A stretch of 64,000 bases of DNA, taken from NCBI RefSeq assembly GCF_008329585.1, contig NZ_NPKP01000004.1, positions 186,001-250,000 on the forward strand. Direction: 5' to 3'. Each line of letters begins with the position of its first letter. The stretch's first letter is position 1. The translations under genes were made by a program, and so were the position numbers. This stretch comes from Mycolicibacterium sp. P9-22. Lineage in GTDB: Bacteria; Actinomycetota; Actinomycetes; Mycobacteriales; Mycobacteriaceae. The notes under the pieces are model-generated. The model was not told the DNA's origin. It searched no databases and saw nothing but the letters and a program-made list of their open reading frames with translations. This document shows positions 18,567-32,314 of this stretch, piece by piece.

Positions 18567-19388
18567 CACATCACCGCCGGGCCAGCGCTGCTCGATGAAC
18601 TCACGGGTGGCGTCGCTGTGCAACAACTCGTCCAGTTTGACCACCTCGGCGTTTTCCGCGTTGTCCTCCCTGCTGGCAAGGAAATTCGCATACGGGTTGT
18701 CGTCGAGTGATTCCACGATCAGCGCGTCCTTGAGGGTGTACCCGGCATCCAGGAAGTAGTTGCCGTTCAGGATCGCCAGGTCCACGTCGGGCACCGCCTT
18801 GGCCTGCAGATCCGGCGCCGCCTCGATGAACTGGAGATTCTTCGGGTTGCCGACGGTGTGCACGTTGACGTCCCCGTCCGCGGGCAGCGTCACCAGATTC
18901 TTGCCGGCCAGCAGTGCCAGCGCGCGGGCCTGGTTCGACCCGTCGTCGGTGATGCTGATCCGAGCCCCGTCGGGCAGTTCCTCGGCGGTCCTGAACTTCT
19001 GCGAGAACGCCGCATACGGCTCGATGTGCACCCCGGGAAATTCGCGCAGGCGGTAGCCGAAATCGGCGACCTGCTCTTCGAGATAGGGCTTGTGTTGGAA
19101 GTAGTTGGCGTCGATGTCGCCTTCGGACAGCCAGCGGTTGCCCAGCGAGTAGTCGTCGAACACCCGGATGTCGAAGTCCAGGCCGGCATCCTTGGCGGGA
19201 CCGTTCTTGATGAACTCCAGGATCTCGGCGTGCGGCACCTGGGTGGCCGCCACCGTGATCTTCTGCTTGTCTGCACCACCGCGGAACAGGACGACGCCGA
19301 CGACGGCGACCACGACCACCACGACGGCGGCGATGGCCACATACAGCGGTGTCTTCGATTTCGGTGGGCCCTCAGGAGTATTGGTCAT
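18552..19388 (-). CDS. metQ: MetQ/NlpA-type substrate-binding protein, membrane-anchored
   Basis: Periplasmic-type binding protein of a methionine importer (NlpA family), 278 residues. Motifs include AATQVPHAEILEFIKNGPAKDAGLDFDI split over the first lobe, FDDYSLGNRWLSEGDIDANYFQHKPYL, and AILNGNYFLDAGY. Most homologues are lipoproteins; here there is no lipobox cysteine, and an uncleaved helix (about residues 14-36, rich in Val and Ala) should anchor it instead. It starts 17 bp inside the end of metI and is the last gene of metN-metI-metQ. Its substrate could be L- or D-methionine or a related compound. Confidence 0.88.
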   Translation of the reverse strand: MTNTPEGPPKSKTPLYVAIAAVVVVVVAVVGVVLFRGGADKQKITVAATQVPHAEILEFIKNGPAKDAGLDFDIRVFDDYSLGNRWLSEGDIDANYFQHKPYLEEQVADFGYRLREFPGVHIEPYAAFSQKFRTAEELPDGARISITDDGSNQARALALLAGKNLVTLPADGDVNVHTVGNPKNLQFIEAAPDLQAKAVPDVDLAILNGNYFLDAGYTLKDALIVESLDDNPYANFLASREDNAENAEVVKLDELLHSDATREFIEQRWPGGDVSPAF

Positions 19389-20091
19389 TCAGGGGTTTCC
19401 TTTCTGTCAGGGATGAATTGCGGTGGTCGGTCCTGCGGGCGAAGTAGTCGCCCACCGCCTGGAAGATTTGCGCCAGCAAGATCAGCAGCAGCACCGTGGC
19501 CCACAGCACCGGGCCGTCATACGAGCGGGCGCCATACCTGATGGCCAGGTCCCCGAGGCCGCCGCCGCCGATGACACCGGCGAGAGCAGAGAAGCCGAGC
19601 AACGCAACGATGGTGATGGTGAGCCCGGAGATGATGCCGCTGATCGCTTCGGGCAGTAGGGTTTTGACGATGATCTGACCGCGGGTGGCACCGACGACCC
19701 TGGCGGCGTCGATCTTGCCGCTGTCGACTTCTCGCAGTGCGGACTCCACGAGCCGCGCCAGGAACGGGATGGTGCCGATGGTCAGCGGCACCATCGCCGC
19801 GACGGTGCCGAGGCTGGACCCGACGAGCAGCCGGCCCAGCGGCCAGAGCGCGATGACGAGCACCAGGAACGGCAGTGAGCGCGTCACGTTCACCACCGTG
19901 CCGAGCGTGCTGTTGAGCCAGCGCGCCGGCGCGAGTCCACGCGGTGCGGTGATGTGCAGCACGACACCGAGCGGGATGCCGAACATGATGACGAAGAAGA
20001 ACGGGACGAAGACGAGTTGCAGGGTCTGCAGCAGTGCGGTCGGCACCGCATCGGTGCTCAGCAGGATCGAGTCGTCGAGCCACTCGGTCAT
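19372..20091 (-). CDS. metI: MetI-type ABC transporter permease
   Basis: A 239-residue permease with five or six membrane helices and the BPD-type ATPase-contact loop ARVVGATRGQIIVKTLLPEAISGIISGLTITIV, which matches MetI proteins closely. It forms a homodimeric channel that takes substrate from MetQ, powered by MetN. The ATG at 20091 overlaps the metN stop by 4 bp (ATGA), which decides the start over upstream codons. Confidence 0.92.
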   Translation of the reverse strand: MTEWLDDSILLSTDAVPTALLQTLQLVFVPFFFVIMFGIPLGVVLHITAPRGLAPARWLNSTLGTVVNVTRSLPFLVLVIALWPLGRLLVGSSLGTVAAMVPLTIGTIPFLARLVESALREVDSGKIDAARVVGATRGQIIVKTLLPEAISGIISGLTITIVALLGFSALAGVIGGGGLGDLAIRYGARSYDGPVLWATVLLLILLAQIFQAVGDYFARRTDHRNSSLTERKPLNDQYS

Positions 20092-21062
20092 GTGGCCGCC
20101 ACCGCCAGCCCGTGCCTGCCCAGCCACCGCGCGTACTCGTCGGCGCGCTCGGATGCGCAGTGGTCGAGGCCGGTCAGCCCCAGCTGGAACTGCGAAACCG
20201 ATTGCCCGCCAAGCTGTAACACCTCGCCGTCGATGATGCGCACATCGGTGTTCAGTTCCCGGGAGAGCTTGCTGATGAACGACGCCGAAGCATCGGTTCC
20301 GGCGTGCACATTGAGGATGAGTTCACCGTCGCCCGCAGCCGGTAGCTCACCGAGGCTCGGCAGCAGGCCGGAGTCCGGACTGCTGGCCACCTGCGCCAGC
20401 GGACCCTGCGCGACCACCCGGCCCTCCCGCAACACCGTCACCTGATCGGCGATCTGACGGACGATGGACAGGTCATGGGTGATCAGCAACACGGTGACCT
20501 GGAGTTCGTCGCGCAGACCGGTCAGCAGGGCCAGGATCTCCTGGGTGGTCACCGGGTCCAGTGCGCTGGTGGGTTCATCGGCCAAGATGACGGTGGGACG
20601 GGCGGCCAGCGCGCGGGCGATGCCGACGCGCTGGCGCTGCCCGCCGGACAGTTGCGCCGGGTAGTCCTCGCCGCGGCCGGCCAGGCCAACCAGCTCGAGC
20701 AGTTCCTGCGCGCGGTACCAGCGCTTCTTGCGGTCCCAACCGGCGATCTCCAGCGGGTATTCGATATTGGCGCGGGCGGTCCGATTGTCCAGCAGGTTCG
20801 CCGACTGGAAGACATTGCCGAGCCGGCGCCGGGCCGCCCGTAGTTCGCGCTCGGGCAGGGCGGTCAGATCCTGCCCGTCGAGGACCACCCGGCCGCGGGT
20901 GGGTCGTTCCAGCAGGGCGATGTTGCGCACCAGGGTGCTCTTGCCCGAGCCGCTGCTGCCCACCACGCCCAGGATCTCGCCCTGTTCCACGGAGAGCGAC
21001 ACCCCGTCGAGGGCGCGGGTGGCGCCGTAGTGCTTTGCGAGGTCTTCGGTGTAGATGGACAC
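20088..21062 (-). CDS. metN: MetN-type ABC transporter ATPase with NIL domain
   Basis: ATPase of the methionine importer, 324 residues. Walker A GSSGSGKST (about 35-43), signature LSGGQRQRVGIARAL, Walker B VILADEPTSALD and the switch ITHD are all intact. The C-terminal 75 residues (LILNVHAGTDASASFISKLS onward) form a NIL domain, the methionine-sensing domain that shuts the transporter down when cytoplasmic methionine is high; its presence supports methionine as substrate. Start is a GTG at 21062. It is the first gene of the operon, just downstream of metK and its hairpin. Confidence 0.92.
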   Translation of the reverse strand: MSIYTEDLAKHYGATRALDGVSLSVEQGEILGVVGSSGSGKSTLVRNIALLERPTRGRVVLDGQDLTALPERELRAARRRLGNVFQSANLLDNRTARANIEYPLEIAGWDRKKRWYRAQELLELVGLAGRGEDYPAQLSGGQRQRVGIARALAARPTVILADEPTSALDPVTTQEILALLTGLRDELQVTVLLITHDLSIVRQIADQVTVLREGRVVAQGPLAQVASSPDSGLLPSLGELPAAGDGELILNVHAGTDASASFISKLSRELNTDVRIIDGEVLQLGGQSVSQFQLGLTGLDHCASERADEYARWLGRHGLAVAAT

Positions 21063-21127
21063 GATCGCCTATTAGCGCCCATCCGGGGCGCAGGTACCAC
21101 GGTTGCGTTCAGCGCGGTCCTAAGTCA

Positions 21128-21197
21128 CTGCGCGCGAGCAGACACGAATGGTCCCGATTCCGGGCGGAATCGGGACCATTAGCGTCTGCTCGCGCAG
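21128..21197. terminator. Long near-perfect hairpin between metK and metN
   Basis: Two arms of about 32-34 nt flank a GGGC loop (21162-21165). The inner part GAATGGTCCCGATTCC / GGAATCGGGACCATT is nearly perfect, and the outer part GCGAGCAGAC / GTCTGCTCGC pairs too, with a few mismatches between. It begins 7 nt after the metK stop, so it most likely ends metK transcription. No U-tract follows on the minus strand, so it would be a U-less terminator, a protein-bound site or an mRNA stabiliser. It may also be a dispersed palindromic repeat. Confidence 0.65.
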
Positions 21198-21203
21198 AAA
21201 AAG

Positions 21204-22403
21204 CTACACGGAAGCCTTCAGGTCATCGACCTTGTCGGTCTGCTCCCACGGCAGCTCGATATCGGTGCGGCCGAAGTGACCGTAGGCCGCGGTCTGCGCG
21301 TAGATCGGGCGCAGCAGGTCCAGGTCGCGCACGATCGCGCCCGGGCGCAGGTCGAAAACGCTGCTGATGGCCTTCTCGATGCGGGCCGGATCGACGGTCT
21401 CGGTGCCGAACGTCTCGACGAACAGACCGACCGGGGCGGCCTTGCCGATGGCGTAGGCGACCTGCACCTCGACGCGCTCGGCGAGCCCGGCGGCGACCAC
21501 GTTCTTGGCTACCCAGCGCATTGCGTAGGCGGCCGAGCGGTCCACCTTTGACGGATCCTTGCCCGAGAACGCGCCGCCACCGTGACGGGCCCAGCCGCCG
21601 TAGGTGTCGACGATGATCTTGCGACCGGTCAGGCCGGCGTCACCCATCGGGCCGCCGAGGACGAACTTGCCGGTCGGGTTGACCAGCAGGCGGTAGTCGG
21701 AGGTGTCCAGGCTCTCGTGGCCCAGATCCGCCAGGACGGTGTTGACGACCTTCTCGCGGATGTCGGGGGTCAGCTGGTCGTCCAGGTCGATGCCCTCGGC
21801 GTGCTGAGTGGACAGCACCACGGTGTCGAGGCGGACCGGCGTCTTGCCGTCGTACTGGATGGTGACCTGGGTCTTACCGTCCGGACGCAGGTAGTCCACG
21901 ATGCCGTTCTTGCGGACCTCGGTGAGGCGGCGGGCCAGGCGGTGCGCCAGCGCGATGGGCAGCGGCATCAGTTCGGGGGTGTCACCGATGGCGTAGCCGA
22001 ACATCAGGCCCTGGTCACCGGCGCCCTGGGAGTCCAGCGGATCGCCCGCGCCCTCCACCCGCGCCTCGTGCGCCTTGTCGACGCCCTGGGCGATATCCGG
22101 GGACTGGGCGCCGATGGCGATGTTCACGCCGCACGAGGCACCGTCGAAGCCCTTGGTCGAGGAGTCGTAGCCGATCTCCAGGATGCGGTCACGGACGATC
22201 TTGGGGATATCGGCGTAGGCCGACGTGGTCACCTCGCCGGCGACATGCACCTGCCCGGTGGTGACCAGCGTCTCCACCGCGACCCTCGATGCGGGATCCT
22301 GCTCCAGCAGCGCGTCGAGCACCGAGTCGCTGATCGCATCACAGATCTTGTCGGGGTGACCTTCGGTGACCGACTCACTGGTAAACAGCCGACCTGCGCT
22401 CAC
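21204..22403 (-). CDS. metK: S-adenosylmethionine synthetase
   Basis: MetK makes S-adenosylmethionine from methionine and ATP, supplying methyl groups and polyamine, mycolate-modification and cofactor pathways. The 399-residue product shows [30 protein letters not shown], the glycine loop [18 protein letters not shown], and the C-terminal YGHFGR. The start is a GTG at 22403 with GGAGG 7 nt before it. Placement beside a methionine importer makes metabolic sense. I saw no SAM riboswitch in the 98-bp leader; an AT-rich patch at 22420-22440 is probably the promoter. Confidence 0.97.
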   Translation of the reverse strand: MSAGRLFTSESVTEGHPDKICDAISDSVLDALLEQDPASRVAVETLVTTGQVHVAGEVTTSAYADIPKIVRDRILEIGYDSSTKGFDGASCGVNIAIGAQSPDIAQGVDKAHEARVEGAGDPLDSQGAGDQGLMFGYAIGDTPELMPLPIALAHRLARRLTEVRKNGIVDYLRPDGKTQVTIQYDGKTPVRLDTVVLSTQHAEGIDLDDQLTPDIREKVVNTVLADLGHESLDTSDYRLLVNPTGKFVLGGPMGDAGLTGRKIIVDTYGGWARHGGGAFSGKDPSKVDRSAAYAMRWVAKNVVAAGLAERVEVQVAYAIGKAAPVGLFVETFGTETVDPARIEKAISSVFDLRPGAIVRDLDLLRPIYAQTAAYGHFGRTDIELPWEQTDKVDDLKASV

Positions 22404-22501
22404 GTGGCATCCTCCATTAGTTAGATAGACGAATTATTTTCGTGCTCATAGGCAGCCAACCGTGTAAACGCCCATGACGCAACAGTTACCTGCACGCGGT
22501 T

Positions 22502-23743
22502 TCACCCCTGCAGGAGTGCTCCGATCGCGTCCACGATACGGCTGGCCATCAAAGTCTTCGAACCGTGCTCCAACGCAGTCTCGGTGCCGTCGGCGGCCAG
22601 CATCCACCCGTCGTTGTGATCGACCTCGAATGCCCTGCCCTCACCGACGGCATTGACCACCAACATCTCGCAGCCCTTGCGCTTGAGTTTGGCCCTGGCG
22701 TGGAACAACACATCACCATTGGCGTCGCCGGTCTCGGCGGCGAATCCGACGATCGCGCGCATATTGGGCAGCTGGCCGTCAGCGCGGGCGCGGACGGCGC
22801 CGGCGAGCACATCGTCATTGCGGACGAGTTCGACCGACGGTGCGTCCTTCTCGTCGGCGCTCTTCTTGATCTTGGCGGTGGCCACGTGGGCGGGCCTGAA
22901 ATCGGCGACGGCGGCGGCCATCACCAGGACGTTGGCATCGGGTGCGTGCTTGGACACCGCGTCGCCGAGCTGAGCGGCCGATCCGATGTGCACGACGTTG
23001 ACCCCGGCCGGATCGATGAGACCGGCGGTGTTCCCGGCGATCAGGGTGACCTCGGCGCCGCGCTGGGCCATCACCCGGGCGACCGCATAGCCCTGCTTGC
23101 CCGAACTCCGGTTGCCGATGAAGCGCACCGGGTCCAGCGGCTCACGGGTGCCGCCCGCGGTGACCAGGACCTTGACCCCGGCCATGTCGTAGGGCAGCGC
23201 GTCGCCGCGTTCCAGCAGCAGCCCGGCCAGCGTGGTGATCTCCTCGGCCTCGGGCAGCCGCCCCGGACCGGTGTCGGCGCCGGTGAGGCGCCCGGATGCG
23301 GGTTCCAGCACGATGGCACCGCGGCGCCGCAGCGTCGCGACGTTCTCGACCGTGGCCGGGTGGAACCACATCTCGGTGTGCATGGCGGGCGCGAAGAGCA
23401 CCGGACAGCGGGCGGTCAGCAGCGTGGCGGTCAGCAGATCGTCGGCACGGCCGGCGACGGCGCGGGCCAGCAGGTCCGCCGTGGCGGGAGCCACCACGAC
23501 CAGATCGGCCTGCTGGCCGATCCGGACATGCGGAACCTCGGGAACCGACTCGAAGACGCCGGTGTGCACCGGCTGTCCGGACAGCGCCTCGAAGGTCGCG
23601 GCGCCGACGAACTTCAGTGCCGACTCGGTCGGCACCACCCGGACCTCGTGGCCCGCCTCGGTGAGCTGACGGACGACGGTGCACGCCTTGTAGGCGGCGA
23701 TGCCACCGGCGACGCCGACGATGATCCGCTTCTTGTCGGTCAT
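22502..23743 (-). CDS. coaBC: Bifunctional CoaBC (phosphopantothenoylcysteine decarboxylase/synthase)
   Basis: CoaBC joins phosphopantothenate with cysteine (CoaB, CTP-dependent) and decarboxylates the product (CoaC, FMN-dependent), two steps of coenzyme A synthesis. The 413-residue fusion shows the FMN-binding start GVAGGIAAYKACTVVRQL, PATADLLARAVAGRADDLL, the CoaC substrate motif PAMHTEMW, and the CoaB half from about residue 190 (VLVTAGGTREPLDPVRFIGNRSSG; later AAAVADFRP). Start ATG at 23743 has a GGAGGGCGGAT site. Confidence 0.96.
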   Translation of the reverse strand: MTDKKRIIVGVAGGIAAYKACTVVRQLTEAGHEVRVVPTESALKFVGAATFEALSGQPVHTGVFESVPEVPHVRIGQQADLVVVAPATADLLARAVAGRADDLLTATLLTARCPVLFAPAMHTEMWFHPATVENVATLRRRGAIVLEPASGRLTGADTGPGRLPEAEEITTLAGLLLERGDALPYDMAGVKVLVTAGGTREPLDPVRFIGNRSSGKQGYAVARVMAQRGAEVTLIAGNTAGLIDPAGVNVVHIGSAAQLGDAVSKHAPDANVLVMAAAVADFRPAHVATAKIKKSADEKDAPSVELVRNDDVLAGAVRARADGQLPNMRAIVGFAAETGDANGDVLFHARAKLKRKGCEMLVVNAVGEGRAFEVDHNDGWMLAADGTETALEHGSKTLMASRIVDAIGALLQG

Positions 23744-23784
23744 ATCCGCCCTCCGGCCGGGAGCCTCACGAGTCAGCTTGAGTA

Positions 23785-24751
<967 letters not shown>

Positions 24752-24768
24752 TTGTATGTACTGCGTTT

Positions 24769-25092
24769 TTAGTCGGCGGTGAAGTCGAACTTCTCCAGGA
24801 GTGCCTTGCGCTGACGATCGCCGAGGCCGCGCAGGCGGCGGGTCGGAGCGATCTCCAGCTCGGTCATGATCTCCTGTGCCTTGACCTTGCCGACCTTGGG
24901 CAGTGCCTCCAGCAGAGCGGAGACCTTCATCTTGCCCAAGACCTCATCGGTCTCGGCGTCCTTCAACACCTGCTTGAGGTTGGTGCCGCCACGCTTCAGC
25001 CGATCTTTGAGCTCGGCTCGCGCTCGACGTGCGGCAGCAGCCTTCTCCAACGCTGCCGCGCGCTGTTCGTCGGTCAACTGGGGAAGGGCCAC
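24769..25092 (-). CDS. mihF: Mycobacterial integration host factor (mIHF)
   Basis: mIHF is an actinobacterial nucleoid protein that bends DNA and is essential in mycobacteria; it also supports L5 phage integration. The 107-residue helical product reads [20 protein letters not shown] at the start and holds the helix-two-turn-helix DNA-binding region [20 protein letters not shown] followed by the arginine-rich [15 protein letters not shown] start at 25092 with GGAGGAACCCC before it. A likely promoter is the TACGGT at 25162-25167 on this strand, leaving a leader of roughly 60 nt. Confidence 0.96.
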   Translation of the reverse strand: MALPQLTDEQRAAALEKAAAARRARAELKDRLKRGGTNLKQVLKDAETDEVLGKMKVSALLEALPKVGKVKAQEIMTELEIAPTRRLRGLGDRQRKALLEKFDFTAD

Positions 25093-25475
25093 GGGGTTCC
25101 TCCGTCTCTCGCCATCTGTTGTTTCATCACGGCTGGATCACGTAACCAGCCAGCGACGACGACCGTACCCACGCATCCTGACGAAAGCTAACCCCACCCC
25201 CGGGTTATGCCGTCAAAAGACCAGCGTGTACGGCATGTGCGCGCAATGCCGGTTTCCGGCGTGTCCGCGCCGTTTGCGCCACCTGGGTTTCTGATCTCCC
25301 TGCATATCAAGGGTTTTCAGCGCTCCAGCAGGTCGGCAGGGGTTTCCGCCGACTGGCCGCAAGTTCGCTGAATCGCGAATCCTGGCGGTCGAATGAGAAA
25401 TTTTCGCTGGTCATGGCGTGTCGGGCGTGTCGTCGGCCGCCTGGACACCCGTCGCGCGACCGGTACGGTCGAGCG
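25093..25475. other. Intergenic region between mihF and a DUF2330 gene
   Basis: 383 bp between divergent genes. It contains the mihF leader (25093-25155), a TACGGT box for mihF at 25162-25167 on the minus strand, and a TACGGT box for the DUF2330 gene at 25464-25469. The centre (25180-25320) has several short GC-rich inverted repeats but no convincing gene or RNA structure. In M. tuberculosis a PE/PPE pair sits in this interval; there is no trace of it here. Confidence 0.5.
25464..25469 (+). promoter_or_regulatory. -10 box of the DUF2330 gene (leaderless type)
   Basis: TACGGT ends 6 nt before the ATG at 25476 and supports that start over in-frame codons further upstream. Confidence 0.5.
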
Positions 25476-26537
25476 ATGCGTCGTGCATACCGGCCGGTCT
25501 GCGCCGTCCTCGTGCTGCTGTGCGCCGGGCTGATGTCGAATGTCGCCGCACCGGCCTGGGCCTGCGGATGCGGCGCGTACATCCCCGACCGGGCCGGGGC
25601 GGCCGTCGTCGACGAACGCGCCCTGATCGCCTGGGACGGCAGCACCGAGGACATCCTGATGTCCTTCGGCGTCAGCGGCAGCTCCGAGCGGGCCGCCTGG
25701 GTGATGCCGGTGCCCTCGGCGGCCCGGGTGACCCTCGGTGACAACGCGGTGTTCGACGACCTCGCTGCGCTGACCGCGCCCCGCGTCGAGTACCGCGACA
25801 GCTGGTGGCCGACCTTCAGCTGGCTGACGGAGGGTTCCGGCGGCGCACCGGACGGAGTAGGCGCCCGTCCGCCGGGCGGGGTGAGCGTGCTGGCCACCCA
25901 GCGCATCGGCCCGTTCGAGGTGACCCGGCTGACCGGTGACAATTCGGCCGCGCTGGCCGCCTGGCTGGGCGAGAACGGCTTCCCGAGGCCAGCCACCCTC
26001 GACGAGAACCTCGCGCCGTACGTGGAACGGGGCTGGGAGATCGTCGCCATCCAGCTCGCGCCGGACGACACCGGTGTGCTGACCGGCGCGCTGCAGCCGT
26101 TGCGGCTGTCCTTCGCCTCGGACACCGTCGTGTATCCGATGCGGTTGTCGCGGGCGGCCACGGTGCCGCAGGCGGTGGCGCTGTCGGTGCTCGCCGAGCA
26201 CCGGATGGATCCGAGCACGGTGCCGGTCGCCGGTGACGCACCGACGTTGCGGTACGCCGGGCGCCTCGATGCGCAGACGGTGCCCGAGTCGCTCGCGCCC
26301 TATCTTGAGTCCGGCGCCTTCCTGACCAGCTGGACCGACGTGATTCGCGATCCGGCGCAGATCGAGCAGGACTACGTGTTCACCCGCGCAGGTGACGACA
26401 CGGCCTATCAACAGGTCGTGTACCGCACCCGCGATCGCGGTGATCTCACCGGTGCGGCACTGATCCTGTTCGTCGTGGCAGCCGCACTGGGCGGCGCCGC
26501 GGTGCTGTTGGCGCGCAGGTCCCGTCAGGCCAGATAG
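25476..26537 (+). CDS. DUF2330 exported membrane-anchored protein
   Basis: A 353-residue protein of unknown function. The N-terminus has a signal peptide ([20 protein letters not shown]) ending near PAWA, followed at once by [12 protein letters not shown], the cysteine-rich opening typical of DUF2330 proteins, with [16 protein letters not shown] and [10 protein letters not shown] next. A C-terminal helix (about 325-345, [17 protein letters not shown]) plus a basic tail anchors it, so the body faces outward. The start is set by the TACGGT box. Its 3' end overlaps pyrF on the other strand by 13 bp. Confidence 0.85.
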   Translation: MRRAYRPVCAVLVLLCAGLMSNVAAPAWACGCGAYIPDRAGAAVVDERALIAWDGSTEDILMSFGVSGSSERAAWVMPVPSAARVTLGDNAVFDDLAALTAPRVEYRDSWWPTFSWLTEGSGGAPDGVGARPPGGVSVLATQRIGPFEVTRLTGDNSAALAAWLGENGFPRPATLDENLAPYVERGWEIVAIQLAPDDTGVLTGALQPLRLSFASDTVVYPMRLSRAATVPQAVALSVLAEHRMDPSTVPVAGDAPTLRYAGRLDAQTVPESLAPYLESGAFLTSWTDVIRDPAQIEQDYVFTRAGDDTAYQQVVYRTRDRGDLTGAALILFVVAAALGGAAVLLARRSRQAR

Positions 26538-27321
26538 GCGACCTGGTCGCGCAGTGCTGCCGCGGCGGCGCGCAACGCACCGATATCGGGTCCGGCCCGC
26601 AGGATCTCGCGCGACACCGCCGGCAGCACCCGCGCGCCGAGCCTGCCGAGGTCCTCGGCACGCCCGCCCTGGGCGCCGACACCGGGCGCCAGCACCGGGC
26701 CGTCCAGCGCGTCCAGATCCGGTGGCTCCTCCAGCGTCGCCCCGATCACCACCCCGACCGAACCCGTTGCGGTGCGGCGGTTCTCGGCACCGGCCGCGTC
26801 GACGATGGACTGCGCGACGGTCCGCCCGTCCGCGGTGGCGCGCTGCACGCTCGCGCCCTCGGGGTTCGATGTCGCCGCCAGCACGAACACTCCGCGTCCG
26901 TGCGCCGCGGCGACGTCCAGCAGCGGCCGCAGCGACTCGAAACCCAGGTACGGCGAGGCGGTGACCGCATCGGCGGCCAATGGCGACTCCCCCGCCCAGG
27001 CCTGGGCATAGGCGGCCATGGTGGAACCGATATCGCCGCGCTTGGCGTCGGCGAGCACCAGCACGCCGGCCGCCTTCAACCCGGCGATCGTCTGCTCCAG
27101 AACCGCGAACCCGGCCGAGCCGTAGGCCTCGAAGAAGGCCACCTGGGGCTTGACGATGGCGAAATCGGCGAAGGCCTGCACGCAGATCTCACTGAACGCC
27201 CGCAGCCCCGCGACATCTACGGACAGGCCCCACGACGCCAGCAGTTCGGGGTGCGGGTCGATGCCGGGGCACAGCGGCCCCCTGGCCGCGACGGCGTCGG
27301 CCAGGCGCGCCCCGAAGCTCG

Positions 27322-27325
<4 letters not shown>
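26525..27325 (-). CDS. pyrF: Orotidine 5'-phosphate decarboxylase
   Basis: PyrF makes UMP from orotidine monophosphate, the last step of the pathway encoded by this operon. The 266-residue product belongs to the longer type-2 OMP decarboxylases of actinobacteria. The catalytic motif reads [35 protein letters not shown] and [10 protein letters not shown] are also typical. The GTG start overlaps the carB stop by 4 bp. It is the last gene of the pyr operon. Confidence 0.96.
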
Positions 27326-30668
<3,343 letters not shown>

Positions 30669-30669
<1 letters not shown>

Positions 30670-31796
30670 TACTTGCTCTCCCCGGACAGAAGGTCGATGA
30701 ACTGGTCGAACAGGTACTCGGCGTCGTGTGGGCCGGCGGCCGCCTCGGGGTGGTACTGCACCGAGAAGGCCTTGCCGTCAACGAGTTTGATGCCTTCCAC
30801 GACGCCGTCGTTGGCGCAGGTGTGGCTGACGATCCCGCGGCCGAACGGGGTGTCGAACTCCTCGCCGGCCTCGCCCTCGAGTGCGAACCCGTGGTTCTGC
30901 GCGGTGACGGCGACACGGCCGGTGACGTGGTCCATCACCGGGATGTTGATACCGCGGTGCCCGAAGGTCATCTTGTAGGTGGACCGGCCGAGCGCCCGGC
31001 CCAGGATCTGGTTGCCGAAGCAGATGCCGAACAACGGGATACCGGCTCCGAGCACAGCCCGGGTCACCTCCACGATGTGATCGGCGGTGGCCGGGTCGCC
31101 GGGCCCGTTGGACAGGAACACCCCGTCGGGCTTGAGCTCGGTGATCTCGTCGAAGGTGGTCGCCGAGGGCAGCACGTGGCTGCGCACCCCGCGGCGGGCG
31201 AAGTTGCGCGGCGTGTTGGTCTTGATGCCCAGGTCGATCGCGGCGACCGTGAAGCGCGGGTCCCCTTCGGGATCCACCACATAGCGGGCCTGGGTGCTGA
31301 CCTGGCCGGCCAGGTCGGCCCCGAGCATCGACGGCTGGCTGCGCACCCGGTCCACCAGGGTGTCGGTGTCGGCCAGGGCCGCACCGGAGAACACCCCGGC
31401 CTTCATCGAACCGGCGGTGCGCAGGTGCCGCACCACGGCTCGGGTGTCGATCCCGGCGATGCCGACGATGCCCTGGCGCACCAGCTCGTCGTCGAGGGTG
31501 CCGGTGGCGCGCCAGTTCGACGCGCGCGGCGAGGGGTCGCGCACGGCGTACCCGGCCACCCAGATCTTGTCGTCTCGGCTCTCGCCGTCCTCGCCGTTCC
31601 AGCCGGTGTTGCCGATCTGCGGTGCCGTCGCCACGACGATCTGGCCGTGATAGCTCGGATCGGTCAGCGTCTCCTGATAGCCCGACATCCCGGTGGAGAA
31701 CACCGCCTCACCGAGCGTCTGACCGATCGCGCCGAACGGCGTACCGGTGAAGACCCGGCCGTCCTCCAGAACCAGGACTGCCTTCTCGCTGGCCAT
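30669..31796 (-). CDS. carA: Carbamoyl-phosphate synthase, small subunit (glutamine amidotransferase)
   Basis: CarA hydrolyses glutamine and channels ammonia to CarB. The 375-residue product has the CPSase small-subunit domain ([18 protein letters not shown]) and a class I glutaminase domain with the nucleophile cysteine in [10 protein letters not shown] and the His/Glu in [12 protein letters not shown]. The ATG at 31796 overlaps the upstream stop by one base; a GTG one codon earlier is equally possible and would add one residue. Confidence 0.97.
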
Positions 31797-32314
31797 CACA
31801 CGTCCTCCTCATTGCCTGATTTACTGGCGACCCATTTACTGATTTCACCGCGGTCATCGGCGCGGAAGCCGGTGTCGATCTCGGTGCCGGACGGCAGCCT
31901 CCAGCGCACGGCGACGATGCCGTCGAAGGTCAGCGCCTTGCCGGCGATGGCGCGTTCGCTGCGCACCGCGACGATCGACTCGTCGGGGATCCAGATCGGC
32001 CCGATACCGGTGCGCTGCAGCATGATTCCCTCGGGATAACGGGTCAGCACCGCCTTCGCGCGGAATCCCAGGGCCGCCGCGGCGACCTTGTCGTTCCAGT
32101 GCGGCGCGATGGTGCTGCCGACGTAGAGGCCCTTGGTGGGTCCGGTGAGCACCGGCCCGACGGAATCGGGCAGCGCGGGCAGGTTGCCGATCAGTTCGGC
32201 CTGCCGGGCCACCCGGTGGCGCCAGCCGGTGAGCAGCCTGCGGATGAAGATCCCGATCAGCAGGGCGATCACCGCCGCGACCACCAGGGATCCGATCAGA
32301 GTCTGGTCGTTCAT
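31796..32314 (-). CDS. Rv1382-like single-pass membrane protein in the pyr operon
   Basis: A 172-residue protein with one N-terminal helix (about residues 7-26, [18 protein letters not shown]) and a soluble C-terminal domain of mostly beta strands, resembling a PH-like fold ([42 protein letters not shown]). The function is unknown; a gene of this type stands between pyrC and carA in M. tuberculosis too (Rv1382), so the linkage is conserved. Start and stop overlap both neighbours (ATGA with pyrC, one or four bases with carA). Confidence 0.85.
   Translation of the reverse strand: MNDQTLIGSLVVAAVIALLIGIFIRRLLTGWRHRVARQAELIGNLPALPDSVGPVLTGPTKGLYVGSTIAPHWNDKVAAAALGFRAKAVLTRYPEGIMLQRTGIGPIWIPDESIVAVRSERAIAGKALTFDGIVAVRWRLPSGTEIDTGFRADDRGEISKWVASKSGNEEDV

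Noticed and set aside
22404-22501. Possible SAM riboswitch in the metK leader
   Set aside because: At 98 bp the gap is short, and I could not find the conserved SAM-I, SAM-II or SAM-IV core.
25307-26411. Minus-strand frames of 303 and 364 codons opposite the DUF2330 gene
   Set aside because: The plus-strand gene has a signal peptide, a C-terminal anchor and a promoter box; the minus-strand products look random.
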